Assembly (NCBI RefSeq): GCF_000283155.1
Contig: NW_004454207.1
Coordinates: 3,505,794-3,569,793 of the forward strand
Reading direction: 5' to 3'
DNA from: Ceratotherium simum simum
Lineage: Eukaryota; Chordata; Mammalia; Perissodactyla; Rhinocerotidae
Length of the DNA stretch: 64,000 bases
The notes beneath the pieces are model-generated. The model was not told the DNA's origin. It saw nothing but the letters and a program-made list of their open reading frames with translations, and searched no databases. Shown one piece after another: positions 47,441-60,024 of the stretch. Positions within the stretch are counted from its first letter, which is position 1. Each line of letters opens with the position of its first letter. A program made the position numbers and the translations under genes.

Positions 47441-47990
47441 CAGAAATATCCCCAAGACCACACCTATGTTCAGAGATTTGCTAGAAAGACTCATGGGACT
47501 CAGCATATATTTGTACTCATGGCTGAGATTTATCACAGCAACACAGATCATAAGGGAGGAAGACACAAGCGGAGTCTGGAGGAATCCATGTGCAGGCTTC
47601 CTTATGCTCTCCATCCCACCAAGGGTCACACAGGGCACAATCGGCCCTCAGCAACGCAAATGCAACAACACGTATGAGAGGTTTCTGCCCACGGAAGCCA
47701 TTAGAAAGACTCAGGCCGGTCACATAGGCACCCTCTGCCTAGACATATCAAAATTCCAGGCTCCAGGAAGGAAAGCAGTGTTCAGTGTCAACCATAATGT
47801 CTGTACAGTCTAGGCACCCTGAACCAGCCTTATGAGTTAGCAAAAGTTTCATACCTGTACAGGGAACTGTCGACCAGCCCAGTTCCCAGACACCAGCCAA
47901 GGGCCAACCCTGCAAGCAGGCCTTGTTAGGGGAGAGTGGCCTCAGGCCTGCTATGTCAACTCTTTCTGCACAATCTCATAGGATTAAATT
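47441..47990. mobile_element. ERV solo LTR (family uncertain)
   Basis: Colinear with a known mammalian LTR: 'actcatgggactcagcatat', 'tacgtaggcaccctctgcc'-like, 'atatcaaaattccaggctcc', 'cagacaccagccaagggcca', 'cctgctatgtcaactctttc'. No internal gene. Overlapping frames at 47297-47813 are not genes. Confidence 0.55.
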
Positions 47991-48579
47991 ATTTCAGGTA
48001 AACTAACGAGCTAGTTTGAAACTATACTGCCAGTGGCAGGAAGTAGATGTGGCTTTTGGCGAACTCTGGCTCAGAGGGATGAGCTCTGATTGGTCGGCTG
48101 CTTGCCTTGAACCACTTCACACTGTTTGAACCCAACTGTAGCACTCCAGGCCCTGCTGCAGGCAGATGTGCCTGGCATGACAAAACTGTCTCCTAACAAA
48201 ATTACTACTTATTTCAAGCTGCTGCTTTTAAAAAAATGACCCCATTCTTTCATTCTATAGAACTACAAAGAGCCAAAAAGGAACTGAGGGCTGGTGCTGG
48301 CTTCACAGATTTTCACGAAAGACAGACTGTACTAGCTCAGGGAGAAAGCAGACTATAGAACAGATTTCTTTTGGCTTACAACTGAGATTTAAATATACAA
48401 ATTCCTTAACAAGAGAGTTCCCTCTGTAGATGTATTTTAGTGATTCTATGAAAGTACACATATTTTCTAATGCAATCCACCTGTGCACCTCTAAAATAAA
48501 CCATAAAATTCTTTAGAGCTTAATAGTAGAAAGGCATGTGAGAGGTTCCTCTCTAAACCTTCTAATAATCTCATTTTAC
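47991..48579. other. Single-copy non-coding DNA
   Basis: No repeat or gene recognised. Confidence 0.45.
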
Positions 48580-49165
48580 AGTTAGGTTTTTAATTGAAAT
48601 ATAATATACATAAAGTGCATAAATGAGAAGTGTACACCTCATTTCATTTTCACAAAATGGATATACCTGTGTAACCAGATTAAAAAAACTATCACTAGCA
48701 CCCAAGACCCCATCCCCCTTGTTCCCTGACCGTCCCCCTCAAAGCTAGCCACTATCCTTTTAAACATCACTGATATGTTTGTTCAGTTCTGACTTTTATA
48801 TAAATGGAATCATATGGAATGTTCCCTTTTGTGTCTGGTTTCTTTCGTTCAACAACTTGCTTGTGAGATTCATCTTCCTTGCTGTACGTCACAGTAGTTT
48901 ATTTATTCATTGCCGTATAGAAACCCATTGCATGAATATTCCATAGTTGATCTGAAGGACATTTGGATTGCTTCCAGTTTGGGGCTGTTATAAAGAGTTC
49001 AGCATGTTCATTTTCAAAATGCTAGTGAAATTTTTTTAAATCGATGAATAGGCATACAGTCAAGTACACAAATCCTAAGTATACAACTTGATGAATTTTA
49101 CACACACACACACACACACATCCACACCTGTGTAACCAAACCCAAGAGCAGGATATAGAATACTT
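48580..49165 (-). repeat. LINE-1 fragments, antisense (two overlapping pieces)
   Basis: 48580-49010 contains 'aattgaaatataatatacat', 'tataaatggaatcatatgga', 'ttgcttccagtttggggctg'; 49020-49165 restarts with the earlier part ('caacttgatgaattttac', 'cctgtgtaaccaaacccaag'). An (CA)n run at 49100-49120 lies in the second piece. The restart suggests two independent fragments or a duplicated one. Confidence 0.8.
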
Positions 49166-49264
49166 CCATCACCTTAGAAGGCTCCCTGAGACTGTCTCAA
49201 TTTTAAATCACTTCAAAAAGATGAGCAACTGCCAATTTTTAAACCCACTGCGCACACCTCCACT

Positions 49265-49405
49265 GAGGTAGCACGGCGAACGTGGTCAAGCCTCGAGTTC
49301 TACTCCAGGCTCTGTCATTTGCTTGTGACCTTACAAAAGTCACTCTCAGCCTCTGTTTCACCATCTGCAAGTGAGGGGGTGGAGCTAGATGGATCCCAGG
49401 GCCCT
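49265..49405 (+). repeat. MIR-type fragment
   Basis: Sense MIR/MIR3: 'tactccaggctctgtcattt', 'gcttgtgaccttacaaaagt', 'cctctgtttcaccatctgca'. Confidence 0.6.
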
Positions 49406-49905
49406 CGCAGCTGCAAAAGTCTACACGTCAAAGAAAACCACAACCTTCCTGCCAGTCCCTCGTTCCTAAACCCAAATTCTTTCGGCTGCTATTTTATCCT
49501 GGAGTTGGCTCAGTGAAGATGGGGAGCAGTTAATCACCATTTCCCACTTATTAACTCTCCAGTTTCTTACATATTATTATGAAATCACCCCTCAGCCTTC
49601 TTTTCCTTAGGTTGAATAATTGCAGCTCTTTTATTTTTCCCATATTGGGCTCTACTCCAAGTCTTTGTGGCTCGCCCTGGAAGGGTTTCTCATTCTCTAC
49701 ATGCCTCTAGAAACTGGGAGCCCCAACAGGATATAATATTTTAGTACTGTTGACCAAAGGCAATTAAGGAGAGAAGCCCAGATAATGAACAGCTCCTCCA
49801 GAGCCTTCCTATTCAGAGTGCAGCTGAAACCAGCAGCGGCAGCCGCAGCCGTCCCCTGGGATCTCGGGACAACTGCACATGTTCACGCTCCTCCCCAGAC
49901 CCTCT

Positions 49906-49965
49906 GAGGCAGAATCTGCAGTTTAACAAGACACCCAGGTGATCCCTACGTACACTGAAGTTTAA
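49906..49965 (+). repeat. MER5-like fragment
   Basis: Short match: 'gcagaatctgcagtttaaca', 'agacacccaggtgatcccta'. Confidence 0.5.
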
Positions 49966-50012
49966 ATACGCAAAGGATGCTGTATTTAAAGTAAATCTTG
50001 AGAAAAGGTGGT

Positions 50013-50455
50013 TTACTAGTTTCCATTGCTGCTGTAACAAATGACCACAGACTTAATGGCTTAAAACAATACAAATTTATTCTCTAACCGTTCTGGAGGC
50101 CAGAAGTCCAGAATCAGTTTTACTGGGCTAAAGTCAAGGAGTAGAAACGGCTGCTTCCTTCTGAAGGTTCTCGGGGAAAATTTCCTGGCCTTTTTCAGTT
50201 TCTAGAGGCCACCTATATTCTTGGGTTGTAGCCCCTTACTCCATCTTCAAATCTCTGTTCCTCTCACCTCGGCTTCCATCCTCACATCTTCTGCCTCCCT
50301 CTTACAAGGACCACTGTGACTGGATAATCTCCCCATCTCAAGATCCTTAATTATGTCTGCAAAGTCTCTTTTGCCATATAAGATAACATATTCATAGGTT
50401 CTGAGGATTATGATCCAGACACGGGGGGTGGGTGGGCATTATTCAGCCTACTACA
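50013..50455 (-). mobile_element. MLT1-type MaLR solo LTR
   Basis: Reverse complement of MLT1: 'tactagtttccattgctgct', 'atggcttaaaacaatacaaa', 'gttctggaggccagaagtcc', 'cccatctcaagatccttaat', ends 'attcagcctactaca'. A second MaLR LTR in the same orientation as the ones at 20203 and 38709. Confidence 0.85.
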
Positions 50456-50664
50456 GATGAGGAGGAAGAGAAATAGGACAGAATGAGGCAGTAATTATTA
50501 GCCAACATCACTTATCAATTATCACTTATATAGGTAGAGAATTTGATGCAAAGAAGTCAAACAAAAATATAGAAAATTCCTATGCAGCGTATAACCTTGC
50601 ACTTTAACATGCAGCAATAGTTAAAGGACCCACAGCTTTAAGCCCACCAAGTCTGAGCTTTCCT

Positions 50665-50830
50665 CCCTCTTAGAATCACAGCATCTTAGACTTGGAAGAA
50701 ACCTTGGTAGTAAATTGCTGCAATTTCCATACTGTACAAAGAAACTGAGACGCTGGGAGACTAGTGCCCTCCAACAATAGAGACCAGGATTTGAGCCCAT
50801 GTTTTACACAACCCAATGCTACGTCTTTTT
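50665..50830 (+). repeat. Ancient MIR/L3-type fragment
   Basis: 'gaatcacagcatcttagact', 'tggaagaaaccttggtagta', 'aaagaaactgagacgctggg', 'gaccaggatttgagccca'. Typical old mammalian interspersed sequence, subfamily not settled. Confidence 0.55.
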
Positions 50831-50929
50831 AATGTTTTAAGAAAGGCTTAATTCTGTTTTATTGAACGGAATGCTAACTGATCTTTTGATGACTGCATGT
50901 TATCTAAAACTGAAATTGCCTAAATTCAT

Positions 50930-51200
50930 TATTTCAATAAACATTTCTTGAGCACCTACTGTGCAGTAGTAGGTGCTAGGATACACCAGGATACAAAATT
51001 CCTGGCTCTTCTGGAGTTCGCACTATTAGGTAAACAAGGAAGCAAGATTTTTGTATTGTAAGCATACAGTATGAGCAATACTGTGATAAGGATTAGTTCA
51101 TGATCTCATTCATTCCACCGCTGTGACTGCCTTCCATGTGCCAGAAACATTAAGAGCGCCAGGAGGCACAGAGAAGGGAGGATCCGATTCGGCACCACAT
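50930..51200 (-). repeat. L2 fragment
   Basis: Antisense L2: 'aaacatttcttgagcaccta', 'ctgtgcagtagtaggtgcta', then 'gctcttctggagttcgcact' and 'ttccatgtgccagaaaca'. Confidence 0.65.
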
Positions 51201-51829
51201 GCAGTGACAATTCAAGCACTGAGTATCTCTCAAAGAAGTTGAGGAAAGAGGGAGCCCCATTTATTGAAGGTCTGAAAACACCCCATTTTGCATAAGAGGT
51301 GCTTATTACATCTGTGCTTGTGGAAAGGCATGCTACTGCTTCAGTTTTCCCGGAAACTGCAGAAAAACCATCCTACTACTTCTTTTTCAGCATTAAATAT
51401 TTGTGCCTTTTCATTCCCCTTAAGAGTAGTTTTCTTTTTTTTGTTCTCTCAACACCTCCCAAGCCACCTCTAGATCATTCTGTTCATTCCCTTCTCTCAA
51501 GTTCATAACTATTTAAGATTACAATAAATGGTATGCTGGTAAATGGTTAACAACTGGCTCTTGGGTGGGGTTGGGGGGCGGGACCCGGATCTTTAGCGTT
51601 TGTCATTTTCCACGGTGGAAATACTCCCAGCATGGCCAATCTTAAGCTACCACTGTGATGTCACTGAACTTGGAGTTGGGAGGAGACACTCATAATTGGG
51701 ACAAGAACCAGTCTGACCCACTCCAGCAGACCACTGGACAATCAGGAACCCTCTGCAACCAGATCTGTGAAGCTGACAAAGCCCAGAGTCCTCCACAATC
51801 TGAGTCTTCCCAACATGTTCCAGTCTGGC
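51201..51829. other. Single-copy non-coding DNA
   Basis: No repeat or gene recognised. Confidence 0.45.
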
Positions 51830-52170
51830 CAGTTTCACGTATAGATTGTGACCTCCAGGCCTCTGCTCAAATTATTTCCAGGATAGTCTATCCAACCCTT
51901 TCAAGTCTTATCTCTGTCAGAAGCCTTCCCTGGCTACTCCTATCCCCAGTAAACCCTCTCCCCTCTTTCTGCTCCTCCCCAATACTTATCTGCACCACAC
52001 ACCTTGAATTCCATTTGCTCACAGGATTTCTTGATGGTTTAGTGTACATGAACTGTCTGCAACCTACCTATAATTCCTGCAAGAATCAAGACTAGCTCAG
52101 GTCCCTTTGGCATCCTCCTTTATATTTATCACAACAGATAGGCATATGGCAAGCACACAATAGCACCTGC
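51830..52170 (+). repeat. L2 fragment
   Basis: Sense L2 3' region: 'cctctgctcaaattatttcc', 'agaagccttccctggctact', and 'cttatctgcaccacacacc', ending near 'atggcaagcacacaatagca'. Confidence 0.65.
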
Positions 52171-52284
52171 ATTAATTCTCCTTTGAAATGATCTAAATAG
52201 TCCCGAAAACAGCATCTGTGTAAAAACCATTCACTCCTGGTCTAAAATATAAGAAAATCTAATATCATCCAGCCTTATAATTTG

Positions 52285-52800
52285 TAGCAAGTATGTTTTT
52301 TTTAGCTTTGAGGATAATTTACATACATTAAACTTCACCCACTTTTAAGTGTAGTTTGATGGAATTTAGTAAATTATATGCAGTTGTATAATTATGACAA
52401 CCAATACACAGAACAGTTCCCCCACTTCACAAAATGTCCTAGTAAATTTCTGTAGCTGATCTCCTTCTCCAACCACTGGCAATCACTGATCTACTTTTCG
52501 TTGCTATAGTTTGGCTTTTCTAGAGTGTCATATAAATGAACTCATACAGTATGTTTGCATTTGTCTTGTTTCACTTAGCATAATGTTGGAGATTTTCCCA
52601 TATTGTTATATATATGCATATGTCTTTCCTTTTCATTGCTGAGTAGTATTCCACAGTATGAACATATCACAGTTTTTTTTTTTTAATTCATTTACCAGGT
52701 GAAGGACATTTGAGTTGTTTCCAGTTTGGGGCTATTATGAATAATGCTGCTATGAACACTCACTTGTAAGTCTTTGGGTAAACAGATTTTATTTTTATTG
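52285..52800 (-). repeat. LINE-1 fragment, antisense
   Basis: 'ttaaacttcacccactttta', 'atgacaaccaatacacagaa', 'tgagtagtattccacagtat', 'ggacatttgagttgtttcca', 'aataatgctgctatgaacac': reverse complement of the L1 3' part. Confidence 0.87.
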
Positions 52801-52829
52801 CTAATTTTTTATATCTTTATTGAGTTCTT

Positions 52830-52995
52830 TTATATATCAGACACAATTATAAATATATTATACCTACCTTCTCATTTAATGCTAACATCAACCCCAAGGG
52901 ATGGATAGTTTCAGTTCACCTAAAAAAATGAAGTTGCACACACTTACATAGCTAGGAAGTGGAGGAGTCAGGATTTGAACCCTGCTTTCCCATAT
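52830..52995 (-). repeat. MIR fragment (left of a head-to-head pair)
   Basis: Antisense MIR: 'tctcatttaatgctaacatc', 'tagctaggaagtggaggagt', 'caggatttgaaccctgc'. Confidence 0.7.
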
Positions 52996-53080
52996 GGTTG
53001 TCACAGGGATTAGATGAGTTAATATACATAAAGTGCTTAGAACAGTAAGTGTTCAACAAATGTTAGCTATTATAACTATG
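52996..53080 (+). repeat. MIR 3' part (right of a head-to-head pair)
   Basis: Sense MIR 3' part: 'tgtcacagggattagatgag', 'taatatacataaagtgctta', 'agtgttcaacaaatgttag'. Confidence 0.7.
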
Positions 53081-56000
53081 CTCTTTCCCACACACAATCC
53101 TGCCACCCACAGAGTATTCAATTGTGTTTGAAAGTAAGGCTGTACAACTACTGAAATAAATGAATAATTCACCTCACCAATGGATGCCTGTCAGCTGCAT
53201 TGTCCTTTTACCTGGCTCACCTCTCTTTTCTTCCCCATCCTCTATTCCAGTCCCAGGTTGCAAAAGAAATCCACGTTTTATCACCTCAGCAACTGATATC
53301 GCATTGTAGCAACAACTGAAAGATCACTCAGTGCTCACACGTGCTAAGACAAATACTTCACAATGAGTTGAAAGAAAAACTAGATTAGTTGGCCAGGTGG
53401 TTTTCAGCCAGGAAGGAATTTTAGAAGACAAGACAATCCTCACTAGAGGTTTTTCGTTTTGTTAGTCATCGACCTCTTTTTCCTCCCTTCAGTTATTTCA
53501 GTTTTATGGATTTTAAGAATAGAGCACAAAAATGCCACACAAATCTTGTTGGGAAGAGTAAAATAGGACTGTCATTTAAAATAGATAGGAATCTTACAAC
53601 AGTCTGGTATAGTGAAAGATTTAGTATAAAAGATGACTCCCATGTGGAGCCCAACCAAGGCAAAGCACTCACTACAATTCCAGAAGATGCTTTTTAAATA
53701 AAAGAGATACAAGATAAGCTCTGGTGAAAACCCCGGAGGAGGGTCTCTGAGTATCTTTGTTCTTGATATGGTAATTATCCACTCTTACCCTTTTGATGCT
53801 ATCAAGCAACCATTTCAACAACTGTAAGGAGATTTTCCCATGTGAACATGAGACCATTAACACAGTCAAACCCTGAACATATTTACATCTGCTTTTAAAT
53901 AAGGTATTTTTTTCATATTCTTTGTTAAAAATAATTGATAAAAATTCAGCTGTTGAATTATTTTTTTTTCTAATATTATTTTTGCTCTCAACACTGTTTT
54001 TTGGCAATCACGATGATATATTTTGGTATTGAAAAAGCCAGTAATGAACACTCTGCTTTCAAATTGACTCTCAGGATTCAATATAGTACTTAATCAAATA
54101 AGAAAAATCTGTTTTAAGCTCTTGGTCTTCTAATTAGTTTGTTAATTGAAAAAGTAACCTAGACAGATTCAATTAACAAAAGTAATATACATAGATGGTA
54201 ACACGAAACTCAAAACAGAAATAAAGGATATATAGTAAAATTAAATCCCTCAGCATAGGCTTCATGGAAGCTATGAATCCCTGAAAAATTGTAGGCAAAA
54301 TCTGCATACATTTGTATAGATGCTTATCAGAGGAGGGAGTTTATAAGTTTTCAACAGATTTTTCAGTGGTTCATGACCCAGAAATGGTGAGAACCAATAG
54401 TCTGGTTCATCTGGCTTAGTACAGCTCAGTGGGGTCAAATCTTAGGGTGGGGGTGCGGTATGTGTGGTGGGTAGAGTGGCAGAGTCATGGATTAAGTTCT
54501 CAAGTCAGCAGATAAGGCAAAAATGCCACAAAGTTAAAACCACAAAGTCTATCAAGTGGATCTTGGTCCTTAGAAGCATAAAAGCCAAAAAGACACTTTT
54601 GTTTGCCTTCAGCTGTGGCTTCCCCTTCCTGGGGGCAGGGGAGTCAAGATCCAGGTTGAAAGGAGGCAAAGACAACGGAGAAAACCCTGGTGGCTCTCTC
54701 TCTTTTGCTGAGGTCACCTGCCTGAGTTTGTGCGAGTTAACTGTGCACATCACAGGAGTCACTGGAGTCAGTGAATGTTTCCTCTGATGAATACAATAGA
54801 GGCCTCAGCAGTCTTGGCTTCTGTGACTTCTTAAAAATCATCCGGTGGTTTCTGCTTTAAATCCCAAACACCATTTTCATAACATTAAATGATAAGTGCA
54901 ACATGGTGGGTAGGTATAATATAAGTAATATGAAGCAGTAGTAATAATTCAAAGTACATTTTAGAGCTTTTGGAAAATACCCAGTGAGATAAGTATATGA
55001 ATATTACCCCCCCACAGATCTGTCTCTTTCACTTCTGACTTCGTTTGTAGAAATACTTTAAAAACTGGTATAACCAGAGAAAGCCATATAGCCTTAATCT
55101 CCCCTCTCCCCCACCCTCAACTCCACCAATATTTTGCATCTTGAATAGGCAGTAAGCAGAATCTTCAGGAGGAGGACCCTCAGTTCTGCTCGGATTATGA
55201 GAGATCTTGCACATTTTTACATAGTACATAAATAATTTCACCAAACCATCCTCCAGGGGCAATCTTTGAAAAATGAGCAGCAAAAGATATAGATAATTTC
55301 ACACAGTCTTAGCACATCTCATTTCTGGATAAGAACAAATGTCCTATCCACATGCTACATCCACTTGAAATAAAAATTTACTGAACCCCATTTTGTTCAC
55401 TCATGCCATAGTAACTGTTTCCATCTCCTATAAAAATGGTAGATTACAATTTCACAATGCAGAGCGGTTTAAAAGACAGTCAAACTCAGTGGAAACTTTG
55501 TTTGAAGACACCAGGGAGTCAGCCCCAGAGAAAACCACAAAAGTTCTAACACTAAAAGCAAAAATAAGCTAGTAGTAGTTATTCAGACGCCAAACTGTCA
55601 ATTGTGTGACCTCTTTCCATGCTGGCCACTTTCCACTGCTCATTATGAGAAAGGTTGTTCTTTCTCTCTCCCGAATGAATGCAGCTTTTGAATACACTTT
55701 TCTAGTTACATTTGGTCCCAGCGCCGATGGATTATTTTAACCATGAGCTCCTAATGGGAAACTCACTCACTTTCTTCCTAGAGAAAGAGCTGCCTTGTGA
55801 TAATTACAGAGGTTTTCAAAACTCCAGGATGTGTTGCGTTTTGAAAGGAAAGAGACGCAGTCTTTGGCAAAACAACAGAGAAATAATTTCCCTCTGGTCC
55901 ATCCTTGTCCATTGTCTTAAGTTTGCAGTGAAATGGTGAAAGAAACCAGAAAGAAATACTCATGTTGCAGTTTCATATTTTGTATCACATGTGATAACCA

Positions 56001-56200
56001 AATCAGTATTTTTCCTAAAGTAATTCTTTATGGTATCTCGTTTTATTATATCCAGAATTGATAACAAATGACAGCAGGATGTGGCCCATTTATATCCGGA
56101 AAGCAGTGAGAGGTTAGTGAAAGCAAGAGGAAAAGTTGCTATAAATTGTATCAATAGGGTTATCTTAAAAAGGTCATCTGTTGCTTCTCTACCTTGCAGT
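53081..56200. other. Repeat-poor AT-rich non-coding DNA
   Basis: About 3.1 kb with no confident repeat, RNA gene or exon. Frames at 53672-54007 and 54464-54787 show no domain and are not called. Confidence 0.5.
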
Positions 56201-56201
56201 A

Positions 56202-56408
56202 CAGTCATGTGCCACATAATGTTTCGGTCAACCACAGACTGCATATATGATGGTGGTCCCATAAGATTAGTACCACATAGCTCCCGAGTGTAGTAGGCTA
56301 TACCATCTAGATCTGCATAAGTACACTCTATGATGTTTGCACAATGATGAAATCATCTAATGATGCACTTCTCAGAACGTATCCCCATCGTTAAGCAACA
56401 CATAACTG
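56202..56408. mobile_element. Tigger-type MITE (Tc1/mariner-like)
   Basis: Starts CAGTCATGTGCCACATAATG, and its right end CGTTAAGCAACACATAACTG is the matching imperfect inverted terminus. Both ends abut TA dinucleotides (56200-56201 and 56409-56410), the Tc1/mariner target. The element is 207 bp, internally deleted and non-coding. Confidence 0.85.
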
Positions 56409-56410
56409 TA

Positions 56411-57584
56411 TAAAGGAACATGGGAAATCAGCAAGAGACTTGACAAATCTGAAAGAATCGATGCTGATCCTTAACCTTCTGCCCAAAGACATGCATGGTA
56501 ATATAAATAAATCAGTGAAGCAGATCTGTGGAGTGTCTTATTCAGACAAAAGCAGAATAGCTGATAAATTCTGAATCGCCATGTCTGGCATTACTGCCAA
56601 TTCCCTCCTATAGAAAGCAGACAAGGGCGGCTGCTATACTAGACCAAATGCTGACTCGCTGGGAAACTAAGTTGGTGAAGTGAAGGGAACCTTGGGAGGA
56701 AGTGGCTATGTCTTCTCACATTGAGCGGTGGGGCAAGGGGCTGATGCCAGGGAACACAGGGCACAGTGAAGGGAGTAATTCCAGCTTTGGGGCCTTCCAA
56801 AGGTTCAGAAAATGGCAAATTTGATTCCAGGGTCAGAGTTTTTAAAGGAAGATGGCTTTCGAGGATTGGGATGGTCTCAGAAATGATATTCTGGTAATAT
56901 ACTCATCAACAAGTCCCAAAAGAAGTGAAAGAGAAACAGAGGGAAGTTAGAATGGTTTATGGGAATTGCCCTTCCCATGCAGCTGTTGGGGCTCAGAGCT
57001 GGCCACCCCAGGATGTAAATGAAATTATTTTGAATTATTTTGATTACTTTGAATTAAAGTCACTTGAGAAACAGCCAGTGCAGAAAGGGCACTTTGACCC
57101 TCCTCTATGTCCCCCTGAAAGCAGGAAATAAATCTCCCAGGTGAAAGGTAGAGAGACATTCTTATCACCAGAGAGAAGGAACTCACCGCCAAGAAGGCTG
57201 TGTAAACAAACTCTGCTTAGATTCCCCTCTAATTAAGCACCCAAAGCCTAAGTTTCTTTGTCTTCTCAATTTCTCACACATTTATTGTTTGTTTAAAAAG
57301 TATAAAAGCTGCTTGCTTTGGTCATTTCTTTGCATCTCATTTCTATGAGACCTCTGTACATATGAATTAACATTTTTTTCTCCTGTTAATCTGTCTTGTG
57401 TCAATTTAATAATTAGATCAGCCAAAAGAACCAAGAGGAGAAGGGAGGAATTTCCCTGTTCCTGACACAGCATATATGAAAGACAGGGAGAAGGGCATGT
57501 ATTAAAGGACAAATAAGAAATCTGGAGGATAAAGTCAGAAAGGTGAGTTTCCAGAGTATTTGAGTGTGTGTGATAAATGCAGCA
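56411..57584. other. Single-copy non-coding DNA
   Basis: No repeat or gene recognised. Confidence 0.45.
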
Positions 57585-57810
57585 TAGGCTATGAGGTGAA
57601 AAGGCCAGAAGGCACCCAGCTCTGCCACGAACAGGCTTCATGAAGACCTGGAAAAGTCACTCGACCCTAGCTGTCACTAAATGTAAGTTCAATTCTCTTT
57701 CCTCATTTCTAAAAAGCAAGTAGTAAAGTCACTGGCTTACAGACAGGTTGTAAAGATCAAATGCACATGAGAACACTTTGTAAACTGTAAAGCAGTTCAT
57801 GCCATCACAA
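57585..57810 (+). repeat. MIR-type fragment
   Basis: Diverged sense MIR: 'acccagctctgccacgaaca', 'gacctggaaaagtcactcga', 'ctttcctcatttctaaaaag', 'cactttgtaaactgtaaagc'. Confidence 0.55.
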
Positions 57811-58534
57811 TCAAAAAGAGTGAAGAAGTCATGGGCTAAATTTGTGGGCTGATGTTTCAATTCCAACAGGTAAAAGAAAATCCGATTGTCTTCTCAACTT
57901 CATTTTGCTTCTGACTTCTTGGACAGAAACAATGACCATCAGCTAGGAAAGAGTAGGGAAAATACTAGGAAGAGAGAACTGAGGCCCAAAATCAATTAGA
58001 AGATATTCTAAAGGAATTTAAGCATTGCAGTGAAGACAAATTATACCCCAGGTACTTGGAGAACTGAAAAATTAAACAGCGAAATCCTCCCTTGTAATAC
58101 AGATGGAGTCAGGGAAATGCATTTGCAATTTCCGAAAGAGAAAAAGATATGTGCCTCAAAAACTATGCATTGGTGAATTTGATATACATCCTAGTCAAGA
58201 GTCTAGATGTCTTATGAGCACTTAGGAGAGGATGCAGTGATTATTAGATGTAAGAAGATTAGCCTCTCTTGCTTTTTTTCTGAGAAGGTAATTAGATTGT
58301 TAGGTTGAAGGAATTTTCCAGACATGAACTATCTGGATATGGAAAGGCACTTATAAAGGTCTTTCAAACTACCTTGTTCACAAGGGAATATGAAAGAGAT
58401 GACCTTTAGTGATGTTGATTCCCAACAGATCTCAAGGCTGTGTCCAGAAGTGGTAATAAAGTATTAAGCTGCCGGGCAGTCTCCAGTGATTGGAGTGGTC
58501 AAGGGGCTGGCCCTTCCCTACTGAAGCATGCTTA

Positions 58535-58990
58535 TCAATGGCCCAGACAAAGTTATTGACACCTTCTTGACTAAGTCTGTAGGTGATATGAAACTAGGAA
58601 GTGAGGCCAACCCACTTGATGACAAAATCATCAGATGCCAAAATGAACTTGACAAAATGAGGAGAATCGGAAGAAGTTAAATGTCATGGGGACAAATGTC
58701 ATATCCTAAATTCAGGTCTTAGGTACCTAATGCATGATTTCAAGATGGAGGCAAGAGGTGTGGTGGTGGGACAGGCTCATCAGCAACACATCAAGAAAGA
58801 CTGAAGGGCTTAGTCGATATAAACAACAACTTCAGCCCAATAATGTGTTCACCCAAAAAGGCCAATCAGAGCTTACACTAAATGACCAAAAACAGGGAAC
58901 CAAGATGATGTATGTTGTTTGGTGTTCAGTTCTAGATGCCATACTTCTAGAATAACTACAAGGAGTCCAGCAACTAGGTGGAAGGGCTGG
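58535..58990 (+). repeat. L3/CR1 LINE fragment
   Basis: Resembles the C-terminal reverse-transcriptase region and 3' part of a CR1/L3 LINE: 'cttgactaagtctgtaggtg', 'atatgaaactaggaagtgag', 'atgaacttgacaaaatgagg', 'gggacaaatgtcatatccta', 'aaaaaggccaatcagagctt', 'gttcagttctagatgccata'. Frames are interrupted; it is a fossil. Confidence 0.75.
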
Positions 58991-60024
58991 TGGGAAGATT
59001 AGAAATTATGCACTCAAGTACCTAACACAGCACCTCATTCTGAACTCGTAGATTCTGTGAAATGTGTCCATTTTGCATCTAGGTATGACATCAGAATACT
59101 TAGGAAGATTCGAGTTGAGCAAAGAATTTTCCAGAAAGTGAAAATTTCTTTATAGACATTGAAATAGTGCGTAAAGGTAACCCTGGAAAAGAGTTACTTA
59201 AATGATGGGAGGAAATGTTTTGTATTAAAAATAACTTTTAGAGAGCAATAACTGAAAACTGCTTGATTTCCAAAATAAAAGGTCAACACCTCAACAAAGA
59301 GTAAGATAAGTTTACTCAGTTTCTTAGTTTTGAAGGTAATATTCACAACCGAATATAACTACATGATTTTTAAATCAGATCCAAAACCAGTCTTGGGTTT
59401 TTCTTCCATCTCCTTATTTCCCATAACTTTTGCTCATAGAACATGAATTAGATATGTAAATCAGCTCACAAAGTGAAATACAGGATCTTAGTCATCTTTT
59501 CTTAGATAAAATTGTCTATTGTTAGTTATTAACCAGCCTACATATAAAAGAATAACTTTTAAAATGTGACGGTTGCATAAGAGTTTTCCTTTACCCCTTG
59601 GGTCAAATGAGGGGAAATTCCATGGCACAGAATGAAATGTATGCTGTTTCCACAGAAAAGATTCTGTTTCCACAAAGTCTGGCAATAGCATTCTTGGACA
59701 ACTAATATCTTTCCTTTCTCACACTTTTTCAATAAAGTCATTCACTGCCGGGCTCCCTGAAGTGGTGGTTATTGATTTGGACATAACAGAACCCACATTT
59801 TTTCCCTTTCTAGGACCTGGGCTTGTTTCTTACCTTAATTCTAAAGATATCCCAAAGTAGTTAATCAGGTACATAAGTAAACAAGACTGCATGAGACACT
59901 TGGAGATGGTGTAGACACTTTATCCCAAGAGTCTATCTTCTGGAGCAACAGATGCATGGAACATGGGAGGCTGGGAGAATATTCTACCCTAGGATTTGAC
60001 CAAAAGCCATCAGAGTAACATCCA
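58991..60024. other. Single-copy non-coding DNA
   Basis: No repeat or gene recognised. Confidence 0.45.

Noticed and set aside
47297..47813. Two overlapping frames of 126-127 codons
   Set aside because: They lie in an L1/HAL1 fragment and an ERV LTR; no conserved protein features are seen.
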